Positions 17,424 to 25,962 of a DNA stretch of 38,958 nt are shown piece after piece. A program made the translations under genes and the position numbers. The DNA is from Thermoleophilia bacterium (GTDB lineage: Bacteria; Actinomycetota; Thermoleophilia; Gaiellales; Gaiellaceae). Below the pieces are notes generated by a model. That model was not told where the DNA came from. It searched no databases and worked only from the letters and a program-made list of their open reading frames with translations. Numbering within the stretch: position 1 is the first letter of the stretch; every line of letters begins with the position of its first letter. The DNA lies in NCBI GenBank assembly GCA_025923055.1, contig JAICGP010000003.1:1-38958 (forward strand), written 5' to 3'.

Positions 17424-18187
17424 ACGAGCTGGAGCGCGCTCTCGCGGCGCTCGGCGACGAGCTGGCGCTGCCCGCGGCGCCGGACGTCTCCGCGGCCGTG
17501 CTCGCCCGCATCGCGGAGCCTGCGGCGCGCCGCCTGCCCGGACGTCGTCGGCCGCTCGTGCTGGCCTTCGTGGCGCTCATCGTCGCCCTGGGCGCCGCGC
17601 TGGCGGTGCCCGCGGCGCGCACGGCGATCCTCGACTTCTTCGGACTGCAGGGCGCCAGCGTGCGACGCGTCGAGACGCTCCCCGAAGCGACCGGCGAGCG
17701 CGTGCGGCTGCCACTCGGGACGCCGGTGCCGGTCCGAGACGGGATCGTGCAGGGGAAGTGGGCGCGCCTCGTCGTCCCGACGGCGCTCGGCGCTCCCGAC
17801 GCCGCCTTCTTCTCTCCCGTGCCGACCGGCGGCAAGGTCTCGCTCGTCTACGAGCCGGGGCCGGGCATCCCCCGCTCCGAGCACACGGGCGTCGGCCTGC
17901 TGGTCACCGAGTTCCGGGGCGACTTCGACCCGGGCTACATCGACAAGCTGGCCGACACTGGCACGACGGTCGAGCCGCTCACGATCGAGGGCAGTCCTGC
18001 GCTCTGGCTCGAGGGCGGCCCGCACTACGTCTTCTTCCGGGCGCGCGGCGGCGACTTCGTCGAGGAGCCGGGCCGGCTGGCGGGGAACACGCTGCTCGTC
18101 GAGCGCGGTCCGCTCCTCGTCCGGATCGAGGGCGAGATCGACCGCGAGCGGGCGGTCGCGATCGCCGAGTCGCTCGAGGCGCCCTAG
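17420..18187 (+). CDS. Single-TM protein, probable partner/anti-sigma of the ECF sigma factor
   Basis: ATGA overlap with sigma gene; short cytoplasmic N-terminus, TM PLVLAFVALIVALGAALAVPAA, extracytoplasmic C-terminus. No zinc-binding HxxxCxxC. Confidence 0.6.
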   Translation: MNELERALAALGDELALPAAPDVSAAVLARIAEPAARRLPGRRRPLVLAFVALIVALGAALAVPAARTAILDFFGLQGASVRRVETLPEATGERVRLPLGTPVPVRDGIVQGKWARLVVPTALGAPDAAFFSPVPTGGKVSLVYEPGPGIPRSEHTGVGLLVTEFRGDFDPGYIDKLADTGTTVEPLTIEGSPALWLEGGPHYVFFRARGGDFVEEPGRLAGNTLLVERGPLLVRIEGEIDRERAVAIAESLEAP

Positions 18188-18200
18188 GAGCGTCTGGCTC

Positions 18201-18521
18201 CTAGCGTACGCGCACGGGCCCGGGCTCCAACCGCAGGAAGCCGACCTCGGGGTTGAGCGCGAGGAGGCGGGCGACGCTGACGCCCTCCCGTGCGGCGAGG
18301 GCCGCCAGGGAGTCCCCGGCGCGAGCGTCGACGACGTGGGCCTCCGGCAAGTCGAGCTGGACGGGCGCCGTGTCCGAGCCGCCGCGCAGCGCCGGTCCGA
18401 CGAGCGCCAGGGCGACGGAAACCGCTGCGACGTAGGCGGCGAACGCGGTCAACCGGGCGCCGTAGAGAGGCAGTCGCTCCCCGGAGGGGTCGATGCGGGG
18501 CCGTCCGACCGGGATCGCCAT
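18201..18521 (-). CDS. Small membrane protein with C-terminal LysM-like domain
   Basis: TM FAAYVAAVSVALALVGPAL then AHVVDARAGDSLAALAAREGVSVARLLALNPEVGFLRLEPGPVRVR (LysM pattern). Confidence 0.75.
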   Translation of the reverse strand: MAIPVGRPRIDPSGERLPLYGARLTAFAAYVAAVSVALALVGPALRGGSDTAPVQLDLPEAHVVDARAGDSLAALAAREGVSVARLLALNPEVGFLRLEPGPVRVR

Positions 18522-18720
18522 GTGCGTAGGTGATGCGCACCGCTCGGTCTCCCCAAACCTCGCCCGCCGGCGGGCGCTTGTGTTTCCGTGCACGAAGTGC
18601 CTCCTGCCCCGAAAGCCCGCGCTGGCGCTTGCGCGAGGAGCGGAAGACGTGCCCCGGACGCTCGTGCGCGTGGAGCACGAAGCTGCCCGCGGGGCGTCGG
18701 GCTTCCGCGCCGGCGAAGGG

Positions 18721-19674
18721 TCAGGCGGCTGCGGCGGCCGTGCCGCCCGCCTGCTCGGCCTCGACGCGGGCGCAGACCTCCCGGGCGAGCTCGACGAAGG
18801 CGCGGGCGGCAGGCGAGCGGTAGCGGTCGCCGTGCCAGGCGATCCCGATGCGGCGCGGCGGCACGTCGGCGAGGCCGAGTACGACGGTGTCGTCGTGGCT
18901 CGTGTCCACGGTGAGGAGCGGGACGAGTGCCGCACCCACCCCGGCGGCGACGAGGCCCTGGATGGTGCCGTTGTCGTCGGAGCGAAAGACGATCCGGGGC
19001 TCGAGGCCGGCGTCGCGGAAGCGCGTCTCGACGTGGTGAATGCTCCGGCACTGGCGGTTGCCGATCAGCGGCATGCCCGCCACCTCGCGCAGCGACGGCG
19101 GCTTTGCCCGGCGTGCGAAGGGCGAGTCGGACGGCACGACGAGCACGTGCGGGTCGCGCATCAGCTCGACCGTCTCGAACGGTCCGTCCTCGACGGGGAG
19201 CATGACGAAGCTGAAGTCGAGCTCGCCGCGCTCCACGAGGTGGAGCAGGCCGCCGTCGTCCGCCGACTCGGTGAGGTGGACGGCGACGTTCGGCCACGTG
19301 TCCGAGAAGGCCCGCAGAAGCTGCGGGAGCACGCGGGCGCCGACGCTCTGGTAGGTGCCCACCCGCAGCGTCCCGGCCGATCCTTCGGCGAACGCGGCCA
19401 TGTCCGCCTGGGCCGCCTGCAGATGCGCGACGATCCCCGCCGCATGGCGGAGGAGCAGCTCGCCGGCCTCGGTCAACGATACCCGCCGCGGCCCGCCGGG
19501 GCGCTCCACGAGCCGCTGGCCGACGATTCGCTCGAGGGCCTGGATCTGCTGGCTGACGGCGGACTGCGTGTAGCCGAGACGCTCGGCCGCCCTCCCGAAC
19601 GAGGCCTCCTCGGCCACGGCCTGCAGGGCCGCGAGATGCCGCAGTTCGACGCCCAGCCATCCATCAGGTCGCAT
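18721..19674 (-). CDS. LysR-family transcriptional regulator
   Basis: LRHLAALQAVAEEASFGRAAERLGYTQSAVSQQIQALERIVGQRLVERPGGPRRVSLTEAGELLLRHA. Confidence 0.93.
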   Translation of the reverse strand: MRPDGWLGVELRHLAALQAVAEEASFGRAAERLGYTQSAVSQQIQALERIVGQRLVERPGGPRRVSLTEAGELLLRHAAGIVAHLQAAQADMAAFAEGSAGTLRVGTYQSVGARVLPQLLRAFSDTWPNVAVHLTESADDGGLLHLVERGELDFSFVMLPVEDGPFETVELMRDPHVLVVPSDSPFARRAKPPSLREVAGMPLIGNRQCRSIHHVETRFRDAGLEPRIVFRSDDNGTIQGLVAAGVGAALVPLLTVDTSHDDTVVLGLADVPPRRIGIAWHGDRYRSPAARAFVELAREVCARVEAEQAGGTAAAAA

Positions 19675-19687
19675 GATCGACTCCAAT

Positions 19688-19709
19688 CATAACCGGATTT
19701 GTGCTTATG
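19688..19709. promoter_or_regulatory. Candidate LysR operator CATAA-N12-TTATG
   Basis: Perfect 5-bp arms; left arm overlaps minus-strand -10 TATGAT (19691..19686) of the lysR gene. Confidence 0.45.
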
Positions 19710-19733
19710 GAAGACCGAGCCGACAATGAAGGC

Positions 19734-19847
19734 ATGGAACTCGTTCTGCTGACCTTCTTCCTCCTGGTGGGACCGCTCGCGCTCGCGTTCGGCGTGGACT
19801 CGCGCCTGGACGAGCGGCGGCTGCGCGGTTCCGAGTGGCGGCGCTAG
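19734..19847 (+). CDS. 37-aa single-TM peptide (not in ORF track)
   Basis: MELVLLTFFLLVGPLALAFGVDSRLDERRLRGSEWRR*; divergent from lysR, followed at once by a hairpin. Confidence 0.55.
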   Translation: MELVLLTFFLLVGPLALAFGVDSRLDERRLRGSEWRR

Positions 19848-19851
19848 GAGC

Positions 19852-19873
19852 CGGAGCCCCCGCGACGGCTCCG
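19852..19873 (+). terminator. Hairpin CGGAGCC-cccgcgac-GGCTCCG just after the 37-aa ORF
   Basis: 7-bp perfect stem starting 5 nt after the stop codon. Confidence 0.45.
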
Positions 19874-19977
19874 CCCGCGGTCGTCTGCCCGATTCCCGTG
19901 GGCTGAGCCGCCGCGGGGGCCCGCTCCAGAAGGCGATCCTGCGTGTGGCCCGCCGGTGAGGCGGGTACTCGACGGGC

Positions 19978-20604
19978 GTGGGCTTCGTCCTTCCGCGGAC
20001 GCCGCGACCCGCTGCCCGGCGTCTTCTCGATGTCGCCGTGCTCCTCTGGGCGGTCGCGTGGGTGATCGTCGGGCTGCTCGTCGCCCGGGAGGTGCGCGGC
20101 CTCACCGACCTGAGCCGCACGGTCACCGCGGCGGGCTACGCGCTCCAGGAGGCCGGCGGCGCGCTCGGCTCGCTCGAGGGCGTCCCGTTCGTCGGGGAGG
20201 ACGTCGGCGACGTCGCCGAGCGCACGGAGCGCGCGGGCCGGAGCGCCCGTGAGAGCGGCCGCTCCAGCCGCGAGAGCGTCGAGTCGCTCAGCATCCTGCT
20301 CGGCATCTCGATCGCGCTGGCGCCCTCGTTGCCCCTCATCGTGCTCTACGTCCCCATGCGGCTCGCCTGGATCCGGGAGGTGCGATCGGTCCGTCGCGCC
20401 CTGCACGCCTCGCCCGACGAGCCCGGGCTCGAGGAGTACCTCGCGCGCCGGGCGGCGATGACGCTGCCCTACGACCGTCTGAGCGCGACGGGAACCGACC
20501 CGTGGGGGGAGCTGGGCGCCGGAGAGCGCCGTCGCCTGAGCGACGCCGAGCTGCAGCGCCTCGGCATCCGCCGGCCGGACGGCCGCGTCGAAGCCGGCCG
20601 GTGA
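19978..20604 (+). CDS. Hypothetical membrane protein (two TM segments)
   Basis: LLDVAVLLWAVAWVIVGLLVAREVRGL and LGISIALAPSLPLIVLYVPMRL; GTGA overlap with MMPL gene. Confidence 0.72.
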   Translation: MGFVLPRTPRPAARRLLDVAVLLWAVAWVIVGLLVAREVRGLTDLSRTVTAAGYALQEAGGALGSLEGVPFVGEDVGDVAERTERAGRSARESGRSSRESVESLSILLGISIALAPSLPLIVLYVPMRLAWIREVRSVRRALHASPDEPGLEEYLARRAAMTLPYDRLSATGTDPWGELGAGERRRLSDAELQRLGIRRPDGRVEAGR

Positions 20605-22823
20605 GCCGCCGGGCGGAGCCTCATGGCTCCTCACGCTTCGCGCGCACCGTCGTCCGCCTCCGCTTCCTGATCGTCTTCGGCTGGATCGCCGCCGCCGTGG
20701 CGTCGGTCCTCTGGCTGCCGCGCCTGGAGGAGGCGCGCGGCGACGCCCTCGGCAGCCTCGTCCCGAACGACGCGCCCGCCTACCGTGCGCAGCTGCGTTC
20801 CGCCGAGCTGTTCCCGTTCCCCGTCCTGTCGAACACGATGGTCGTCCAGCGCAACCCGGACGGCCTCTCGCCGGCGGCCCAGGCGCGCGTCGTGCAGCGG
20901 GCGGTCGCCGTCGCCCGAGGGCAGTACCCGGACCTCCTCTCCGTGCCGTTCGCGATCCCGCTCACGAACACGCGCGGCGTCGTCCCCGGCTCGCGCGAGG
21001 CGGGCACGACGGCCGTCACCTACCTCTTCTTCGAGCCCGGGCTGGGCCTCCAGGCTCGGGACCGGCTGGCGCACTGGTTCACCGACCGGCCCGCGAGGGG
21101 CTGGCAGCCCGAGGACGGCCTCGCCGGCGTCACCGGCGTCGTTCCCGCGCGTGTCGAGCAGGGCCGGCTGATCCGCGACGCGATCCCGCTCGTCGAGGCC
21201 GCGACGGTGCTGCTGATCCTGCTCATCATCGGGCTCACGTTCCGCGCGCTCGCCGCGCCGCTGCTCACCCTCGTCGGGGTCGGGATCTCGTTCGTCGTCT
21301 CGATCGGGGTCCTCGCCGCAGTCGGCCGCCGGCTCGGGATCGCGGTCGCGAGCGAGCTCGAGCCGATCGTGCTCGTCCTCCTGCTCGGAATCGTCACCGA
21401 CTACTCGATCTTCTACCTCTCCGGCGTGCAGCACCGGCTCGTCGCGGGCGACGGGCGCCTGAGCGCGACCCTGCGCGCGAGCGGGCAGGTGACGCCGATC
21501 GTCCTGACGGCGGGCCTCATCGTCGCCGCCGGGACCGCGTCGTTGCTCGCGGCCCAGCTCGAGTTCTTCCGGGTCTTCGGGCCGGGTCTCGCCTTCACGG
21601 TGCTCGTCGGCCTCGCCGTCTCGGTGACGTTCGTCCCCGCCGCCCTGGCGGTCTTCGGCGGCGCCGCGTTCTGGCCGCGGCGGCCCGCGCCCGCTCCGAC
21701 GGGGCACCGGGGCGAGGAGCGCACGGCCCTCGTCGCCAGGCTCACGAGGTCCCGCTTCCTCTCCGCGCTCCTCGTGCTCCTCGTCGGCGCCGCGCTCCTG
21801 CTCGCGGCGCGCCCGGTGAGCGACCTCGAGCTCGGCGTCGACGCGATCTCGAGCCTCCCGGCCGGCTCCGAGCCGGCCGAGGCGGCCGAGGCGGCGGCGG
21901 AGGGCTTCGCGCCCGGCGTCCTCTCGCCGACGCTCCTCCTCGTCGAGCAGGCCGGGATCGACGGGCTCCAGCGCGAGCTCGCCGGCTTCCAGCGCCTGCT
22001 CGAGCGGCAGCCTGGCGTCGCCGGCGTGATCGGGCCCGCGACGCTGCCGGCCGCGGTGCCGCGCGGCGTGGCCGTCTCCGCCACGGGCGCCGCCGCGCGC
22101 TTCGTCGTCTTCCTCGACAGCGACCCTCTCGGGCCGGAGGCGCGAGCCGATCTCGCAGCGCTGCGAGATCGGGCTCCGCGGCTGCTCGAGCGCGCGGGCC
22201 TCGCGCCGACCACCGTGGCGTTCGCGGGAAACACGGCCCTCGCCGACGAGACGATCGCCGTCATCCTCGAGGACCTGGGGCGCATCGCGCTCGCGGCGCT
22301 TGCCGTGAACGTCGTCCTGCTCGCTCTCTTCCTCCGCTCGCTCCTCGCGCCCCTCTACCTCCTCGCGACGAGCGTGCTGGCGCTGGGTGCGGCCCTCGGG
22401 CTAACGGCGCTCGTCTTCCAGGAGGCGCTCGGCCACGAGCAGCTCACGTACTACGTGCCGTTCATGGCCGCCGTGCTGCTCGTCTCGCTCGGCTCCGATT
22501 ACAACGTCTTCCTGGTCGGCCGCATCTGGCAGGAGACGAAGAGGCGGCCCTTCGGAGAGGCGATCGCCGTCGCCGTCCCCGATGCGGCGCGCGCCATCAA
22601 CATCGCGGGCCTGGCGCTCGCCCTCAGCTTCGGCCTCCTCGCCCTCGTCCCGCTCGGCGCCTTCCGCGAGTTCGCCTTCGCGATGCTCGTCGGCGTCCTC
22701 ATCGAGGCGTTCCTCGTGCGCACGTGGCTCGTGCCCGCGCTGCTGGCCGTGGCGGGCCGGTCGAGCGCCTGGCCCGGCCGCCTGCCCCGCCTGCGCCGGC
22801 GGACGGCCCCGGCCCGGAGCTGA
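20601..22823 (+). CDS. MMPL/RND-family transporter
   Basis: 12-TM RND topology in two repeats; ...EPIVLVLLLGIVTDYSIFYLSG... and ...FMAAVLLVSLGSDYNVFLVGRIWQE.... Confidence 0.92.
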   Translation: MSRRAEPHGSSRFARTVVRLRFLIVFGWIAAAVASVLWLPRLEEARGDALGSLVPNDAPAYRAQLRSAELFPFPVLSNTMVVQRNPDGLSPAAQARVVQRAVAVARGQYPDLLSVPFAIPLTNTRGVVPGSREAGTTAVTYLFFEPGLGLQARDRLAHWFTDRPARGWQPEDGLAGVTGVVPARVEQGRLIRDAIPLVEAATVLLILLIIGLTFRALAAPLLTLVGVGISFVVSIGVLAAVGRRLGIAVASELEPIVLVLLLGIVTDYSIFYLSGVQHRLVAGDGRLSATLRASGQVTPIVLTAGLIVAAGTASLLAAQLEFFRVFGPGLAFTVLVGLAVSVTFVPAALAVFGGAAFWPRRPAPAPTGHRGEERTALVARLTRSRFLSALLVLLVGAALLLAARPVSDLELGVDAISSLPAGSEPAEAAEAAAEGFAPGVLSPTLLLVEQAGIDGLQRELAGFQRLLERQPGVAGVIGPATLPAAVPRGVAVSATGAAARFVVFLDSDPLGPEARADLAALRDRAPRLLERAGLAPTTVAFAGNTALADETIAVILEDLGRIALAALAVNVVLLALFLRSLLAPLYLLATSVLALGAALGLTALVFQEALGHEQLTYYVPFMAAVLLVSLGSDYNVFLVGRIWQETKRRPFGEAIAVAVPDAARAINIAGLALALSFGLLALVPLGAFREFAFAMLVGVLIEAFLVRTWLVPALLAVAGRSSAWPGRLPRLRRRTAPARS

Positions 22824-22840
22824 CGGCTCGGAGAGAGCTC

Positions 22841-23266
22841 CTAGCCGGAGTCCCGCAGCTCGTCGAGGAGACGCTCGACGTCCTCGCTCTCGAGCTGCTC
22901 GAGCTGCTCGAGGGCTCCGTCGACGTCCTCCTCGTCGAGCCCTTCGAGGTTCTGCTCGAGCTGGTCGGCGAGCTCCCGGTAGCGCGCGACGAGCTGCTCC
23001 TGCGCGTCCTGCACCTCCTCGGGCGCCTCGACGTCGCCGAGCTCGTCGGCCCGCTCGCGGATGGCGTCGGCCGCGTCGGCCGCCCGCTCCTCAAGCTCGG
23101 CAGCCGAGTCGGAACCGCGAAGCTCCTCGAGCTCGGCCTGCACGTCCTCCTGCGCCTCGCCCACCTCCTGCTCGAACTCCTCCCGGCTGACGGTGTCGTC
23201 GCCGCCGCAGGACGCGAGCACGAGCAGGGAGGCTGCGAGCACCACGAGTCTGATCAGGAAGGTCAT
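22841..23266 (-). CDS. Acidic coiled-coil lipoprotein
   Basis: Lipobox LLVLASCGGDD; then heptad-like Glu/Leu-rich sequence. Confidence 0.75.
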   Translation of the reverse strand: MTFLIRLVVLAASLLVLASCGGDDTVSREEFEQEVGEAQEDVQAELEELRGSDSAAELEERAADAADAIRERADELGDVEAPEEVQDAQEQLVARYRELADQLEQNLEGLDEEDVDGALEQLEQLESEDVERLLDELRDSG

Positions 23267-23294
23267 GTCCGGCGGGTACCCGCAGCGGTGCTCG

Positions 23295-23840
23295 TCAAAC
23301 GCCGGGACGCTCGAGCCGGGCGACGAGCGCCCCGACGACGATGCCCACGGCGAGCTGGATGCCGGCCGGGCCGAGCACGTGCCCGACGTCGAAAGGATGC
23401 AGGTCGAGGCGCTCCGCCTGCCGCCACTCGAAGAACGCGAGCGCGGGGAGCGAGGCGAGTGGCACGAGCGCGCCGGCGCGCAGGCCGAAGAGGAAGGCGC
23501 CCTCGACGACGGGCAGCACGAGCACGTGTCTGGCCGTCGTCCCGGCCTCGAAGGAGTAGAGCGCGACGAAGGCGGAGGCGACGATGACGTCGAGGACGAG
23601 CCCGGCCGCCGCAGACCGGCCGCGCCCGCGCAGGAGCAGCAAGGACAGCGCCGCGGCTGCGAAGGCCGCCGCCAAGAGCCAGGCGAGGCGCTCGTCCCCC
23701 GGCGGATAGTTCCCGCGCTCGACCGCCACCTCGAAGACGACCAGCGGCACCGCGGCCGCTCGGGCCCAGGCCGTCCAGCTCTCTCGCGCGTCGCGGCGCT
23801 CGAGGGACGGGTCGAGACCGGGGCTGCGACCTGCGAACAT
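23295..23840 (-). CDS. Orphan multi-TM membrane sensor-like domain protein
   Basis: WARAAAVPLVVFEVAVERGNYPPGDERLAWLLAAAFAAAAL...FEWRQAERLDLHPFDVGHVLGPAGIQLAVGIVVGALVARLERPGV*; start uncertain (23840 or 23855). Confidence 0.7.
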   Translation of the reverse strand: MFAGRSPGLDPSLERRDARESWTAWARAAAVPLVVFEVAVERGNYPPGDERLAWLLAAAFAAAALSLLLLRGRGRSAAAGLVLDVIVASAFVALYSFEAGTTARHVLVLPVVEGAFLFGLRAGALVPLASLPALAFFEWRQAERLDLHPFDVGHVLGPAGIQLAVGIVVGALVARLERPGV

Positions 23841-23853
23841 CCCCGGCACGATC

Positions 23854-24630
23854 ATGGAGACGGGTCTTTCCGGCAAGCGGGTGCTCGTGACCGGCGCCTC
23901 GGGAGGCATCGGCGCGGCGTGCGCGCGCTCCTTCGCAAGCGAGGGCTGCCGGGTCGCGCTCCACTACCACCGCGGACGCGAGCGCGCCGAGGCGGTGGCC
24001 GCCGACTGCCCGGGATCGGTCCTCGTGCAGGCCGATCTTCGCCGTGAGGAGGCGGCGGACCGGCTCTTCGCCGAGGCCCGCTCCACTCTTGGCGGCCTCG
24101 ACGCGTGCGCTGCGGTCGCCGGCGTCTGGCCCGAGGAGGACGTGCCGCTCTGGCGGCTGACGCTCGACCGCTGGCAGGAGACTCTCGCCGCCAACCTGAC
24201 GGCGACCTTCCTGACCGCCCGCGGATTCCTCCGCGAGGTCGAGCGAACCGGCGAAGGCAGCCTCGTCCTCGTGGGCTCGACGGCGGGCATCTTCGGCGAG
24301 GCCGGCCACGCCGACTATGCGGCGGCGAAGTCCGCGGTCGTGCGCGGCCTCCTCCTCAGCCTCAAGAACGAGATCGTGCGCGTAGCACCCCGCGGGCGCG
24401 TGAACGCCGTCTGCCCGGGGTGGACGCTGTCGCCCATGACGAGGACGACGCTCGACGACCCATCGCGCGTCGAGCGCGCTACGCGGACGATGGCGCTCCG
24501 CAAGGTCGCGCAGCCCGAGGACGTGGCCCGCCAGATCGTCGTGCTCGCCTCGGACGAGCTCTCCGGCCACGTCACCGGCGAGGTCGTCCTCGTGGCGGGC
24601 GGCATGGAGGGACGGCTTCTCCACGAGTAG
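23854..24630 (+). CDS. SDR-family oxidoreductase (FabG-like)
   Basis: KRVLVTGASGGIGAACARSF (TGxxxGxG), YAAAKSAV catalytic YxxxK, VNAVCPGWT, GEVVLVAGGM. Confidence 0.95.
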   Translation: METGLSGKRVLVTGASGGIGAACARSFASEGCRVALHYHRGRERAEAVAADCPGSVLVQADLRREEAADRLFAEARSTLGGLDACAAVAGVWPEEDVPLWRLTLDRWQETLAANLTATFLTARGFLREVERTGEGSLVLVGSTAGIFGEAGHADYAAAKSAVVRGLLLSLKNEIVRVAPRGRVNAVCPGWTLSPMTRTTLDDPSRVERATRTMALRKVAQPEDVARQIVVLASDELSGHVTGEVVLVAGGMEGRLLHE

Positions 24631-24700
24631 CGCTCGGGCGACGGCGGGCGGGGCCGTCGTCGGCGCCGCCGTCGGCTGGAACATCACCAACGCGGGTGCG

Positions 24701-25822
24701 GTGGCGGAGCCGCTCGCCGAGGCGTACGGGGTGGGCCTCGGCGTCGTCGGGCTCTTCACGACCTCGCTCTTCCTCGTGCACGCGCTCGTGCAGATCCCCG
24801 GAGGGCGGCAGGCCGACCGCCGCGGCGCCCACGCGGTGGCGAGCGGCGCGCTGGCGTTCGTCGCAGCCGGGAACGCGCTCCTGCTCGCGGTCGCCGACCC
24901 CGCCTTCGCCCTCGCCGCACGCGCCCTCGTCGGGGTGGGCACCGGTGCGGCCTTCGTCGCCGGCAGCGACTACGTGCGGGCCGCGGGCGGCGGCGCCGTC
25001 GCGCAGGGGGTCTTCGGCGGGAGCGCGATGGCGGGCGGCGGGCTGGCGCTCGCAGTGGTGCCGTTGCTAGACGGCCCATTCGGCTGGCGCGCGCCGTGGC
25101 TGAGCGCGTCGGCGCTGGCCGTCGCCGCCCTCGCCGTCCTGGCCTTCGGCCCGCAGTCACCTCGCACGCCGCTGCGGCGCAGTGACCGCCTCCGCGAGCT
25201 CCTCGCCGACCGGCGCCTCCACCGGCTCTCCGTCGTGCACATGGCCTCGCTGGGGCTCAACGCCGTCGTCGCGAACTGGGCGGTGACGCTCCTCGTCCGG
25301 GCGGGCGGCCTCTCCCTGCGCGCAGCCGGGGTCGTGAGCGCGCTCACTCTCGTAGCCGGCGTGGCCGCTCGGCCGCTCGGCGGCCTCCTCGCGAGCGGGT
25401 CGCGGGAACGCGCTCGCGGCGTGATCGCTGCCGGTCTCGTCGCCGGCGCCGCCGGGACTGCCGTCCTGTCGCTTGCCGAGCCGCTCGCCGTCGCCGTCGC
25501 CGGGGCCACGCTCGTCGGCCTCGGCGCCGGCCTCGCCTTTGCGCCGGTCTTCGGAGCGGCGGCGGCCTCGAGGCCCCGCGAGCCGGCCGCCGCCGTCGGC
25601 GTCGTCAACATGGCCGGGAACCTGGCCATCGTCGCCGGCGCTCCCCTCGTCGGCCTCTCGTTCGCCCTGCCGGGCGGTGGGCAGGCCGGCTTCCTCGCCG
25701 TCGCGGCGCTCTGGGCCGCCGCCCTTTTCGCGCTCCCCCGGCCGCACGAGCTCTCCGGCCGGGAGCCGGAGGAGGCCGCAACCGTTTCGGGACTTGCGCC
25801 GTTAAGCCGCCGAATCGACTAG
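24701..25822 (+). CDS. MFS transporter (N-terminus probably extends upstream of the called GTG)
   Basis: VAEPLAEAYGVGLGVVGLFTTSLFLVHALVQIPGGRQADR... 12-TM pattern; upstream in-frame GGAVVGAAVGWNITNAGA looks like TM1. Confidence 0.88.
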   Translation: MAEPLAEAYGVGLGVVGLFTTSLFLVHALVQIPGGRQADRRGAHAVASGALAFVAAGNALLLAVADPAFALAARALVGVGTGAAFVAGSDYVRAAGGGAVAQGVFGGSAMAGGGLALAVVPLLDGPFGWRAPWLSASALAVAALAVLAFGPQSPRTPLRRSDRLRELLADRRLHRLSVVHMASLGLNAVVANWAVTLLVRAGGLSLRAAGVVSALTLVAGVAARPLGGLLASGSRERARGVIAAGLVAGAAGTAVLSLAEPLAVAVAGATLVGLGAGLAFAPVFGAAAASRPREPAAAVGVVNMAGNLAIVAGAPLVGLSFALPGGGQAGFLAVAALWAAALFALPRPHELSGREPEEAATVSGLAPLSRRID

Positions 25823-25832
25823 GAGGAAGAGC

Positions 25833-25898
25833 ATGTACATCGGCGGAGGTCTTCTCGCAGTCATCCTCATCATCATCATCCTGATCCTGATCTTCTAG
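25833..25898 (+). CDS. 21-aa single-TM peptide MYIGGGLLAVILIIIILILIF (not in ORF track)
   Basis: Perfect SD AGGAGG (25821-25826) 6 nt before ATG; followed by a strong hairpin. Confidence 0.6.
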   Translation: MYIGGGLLAVILIIIILILIF

Positions 25899-25924
25899 GG
25901 AGCAGGAAACCGAAATCCTCATGT

Positions 25925-25957
25925 GCGCCGTGCGCCCCTCAAAGGGGCGCGCGGCGC
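25925..25957. terminator. Strong bidirectional hairpin GCGCCGTGCGCCCC-TCAAA-GGGGCGCGCGGCGC
   Basis: 14-bp stem with one G-T/U wobble, between a plus transcript and the 3' end of the minus CBS gene. Confidence 0.75.
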
Positions 25958-25962
25958 TCTGC

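Noticed and set aside
22865-22935. GAGCTGCTCGAG-rich short repeats, considered as a repeat array
   Set aside because: They encode Glu/Leu/Gln coiled-coil repeats of the minus-strand lipoprotein; explained by codon bias.
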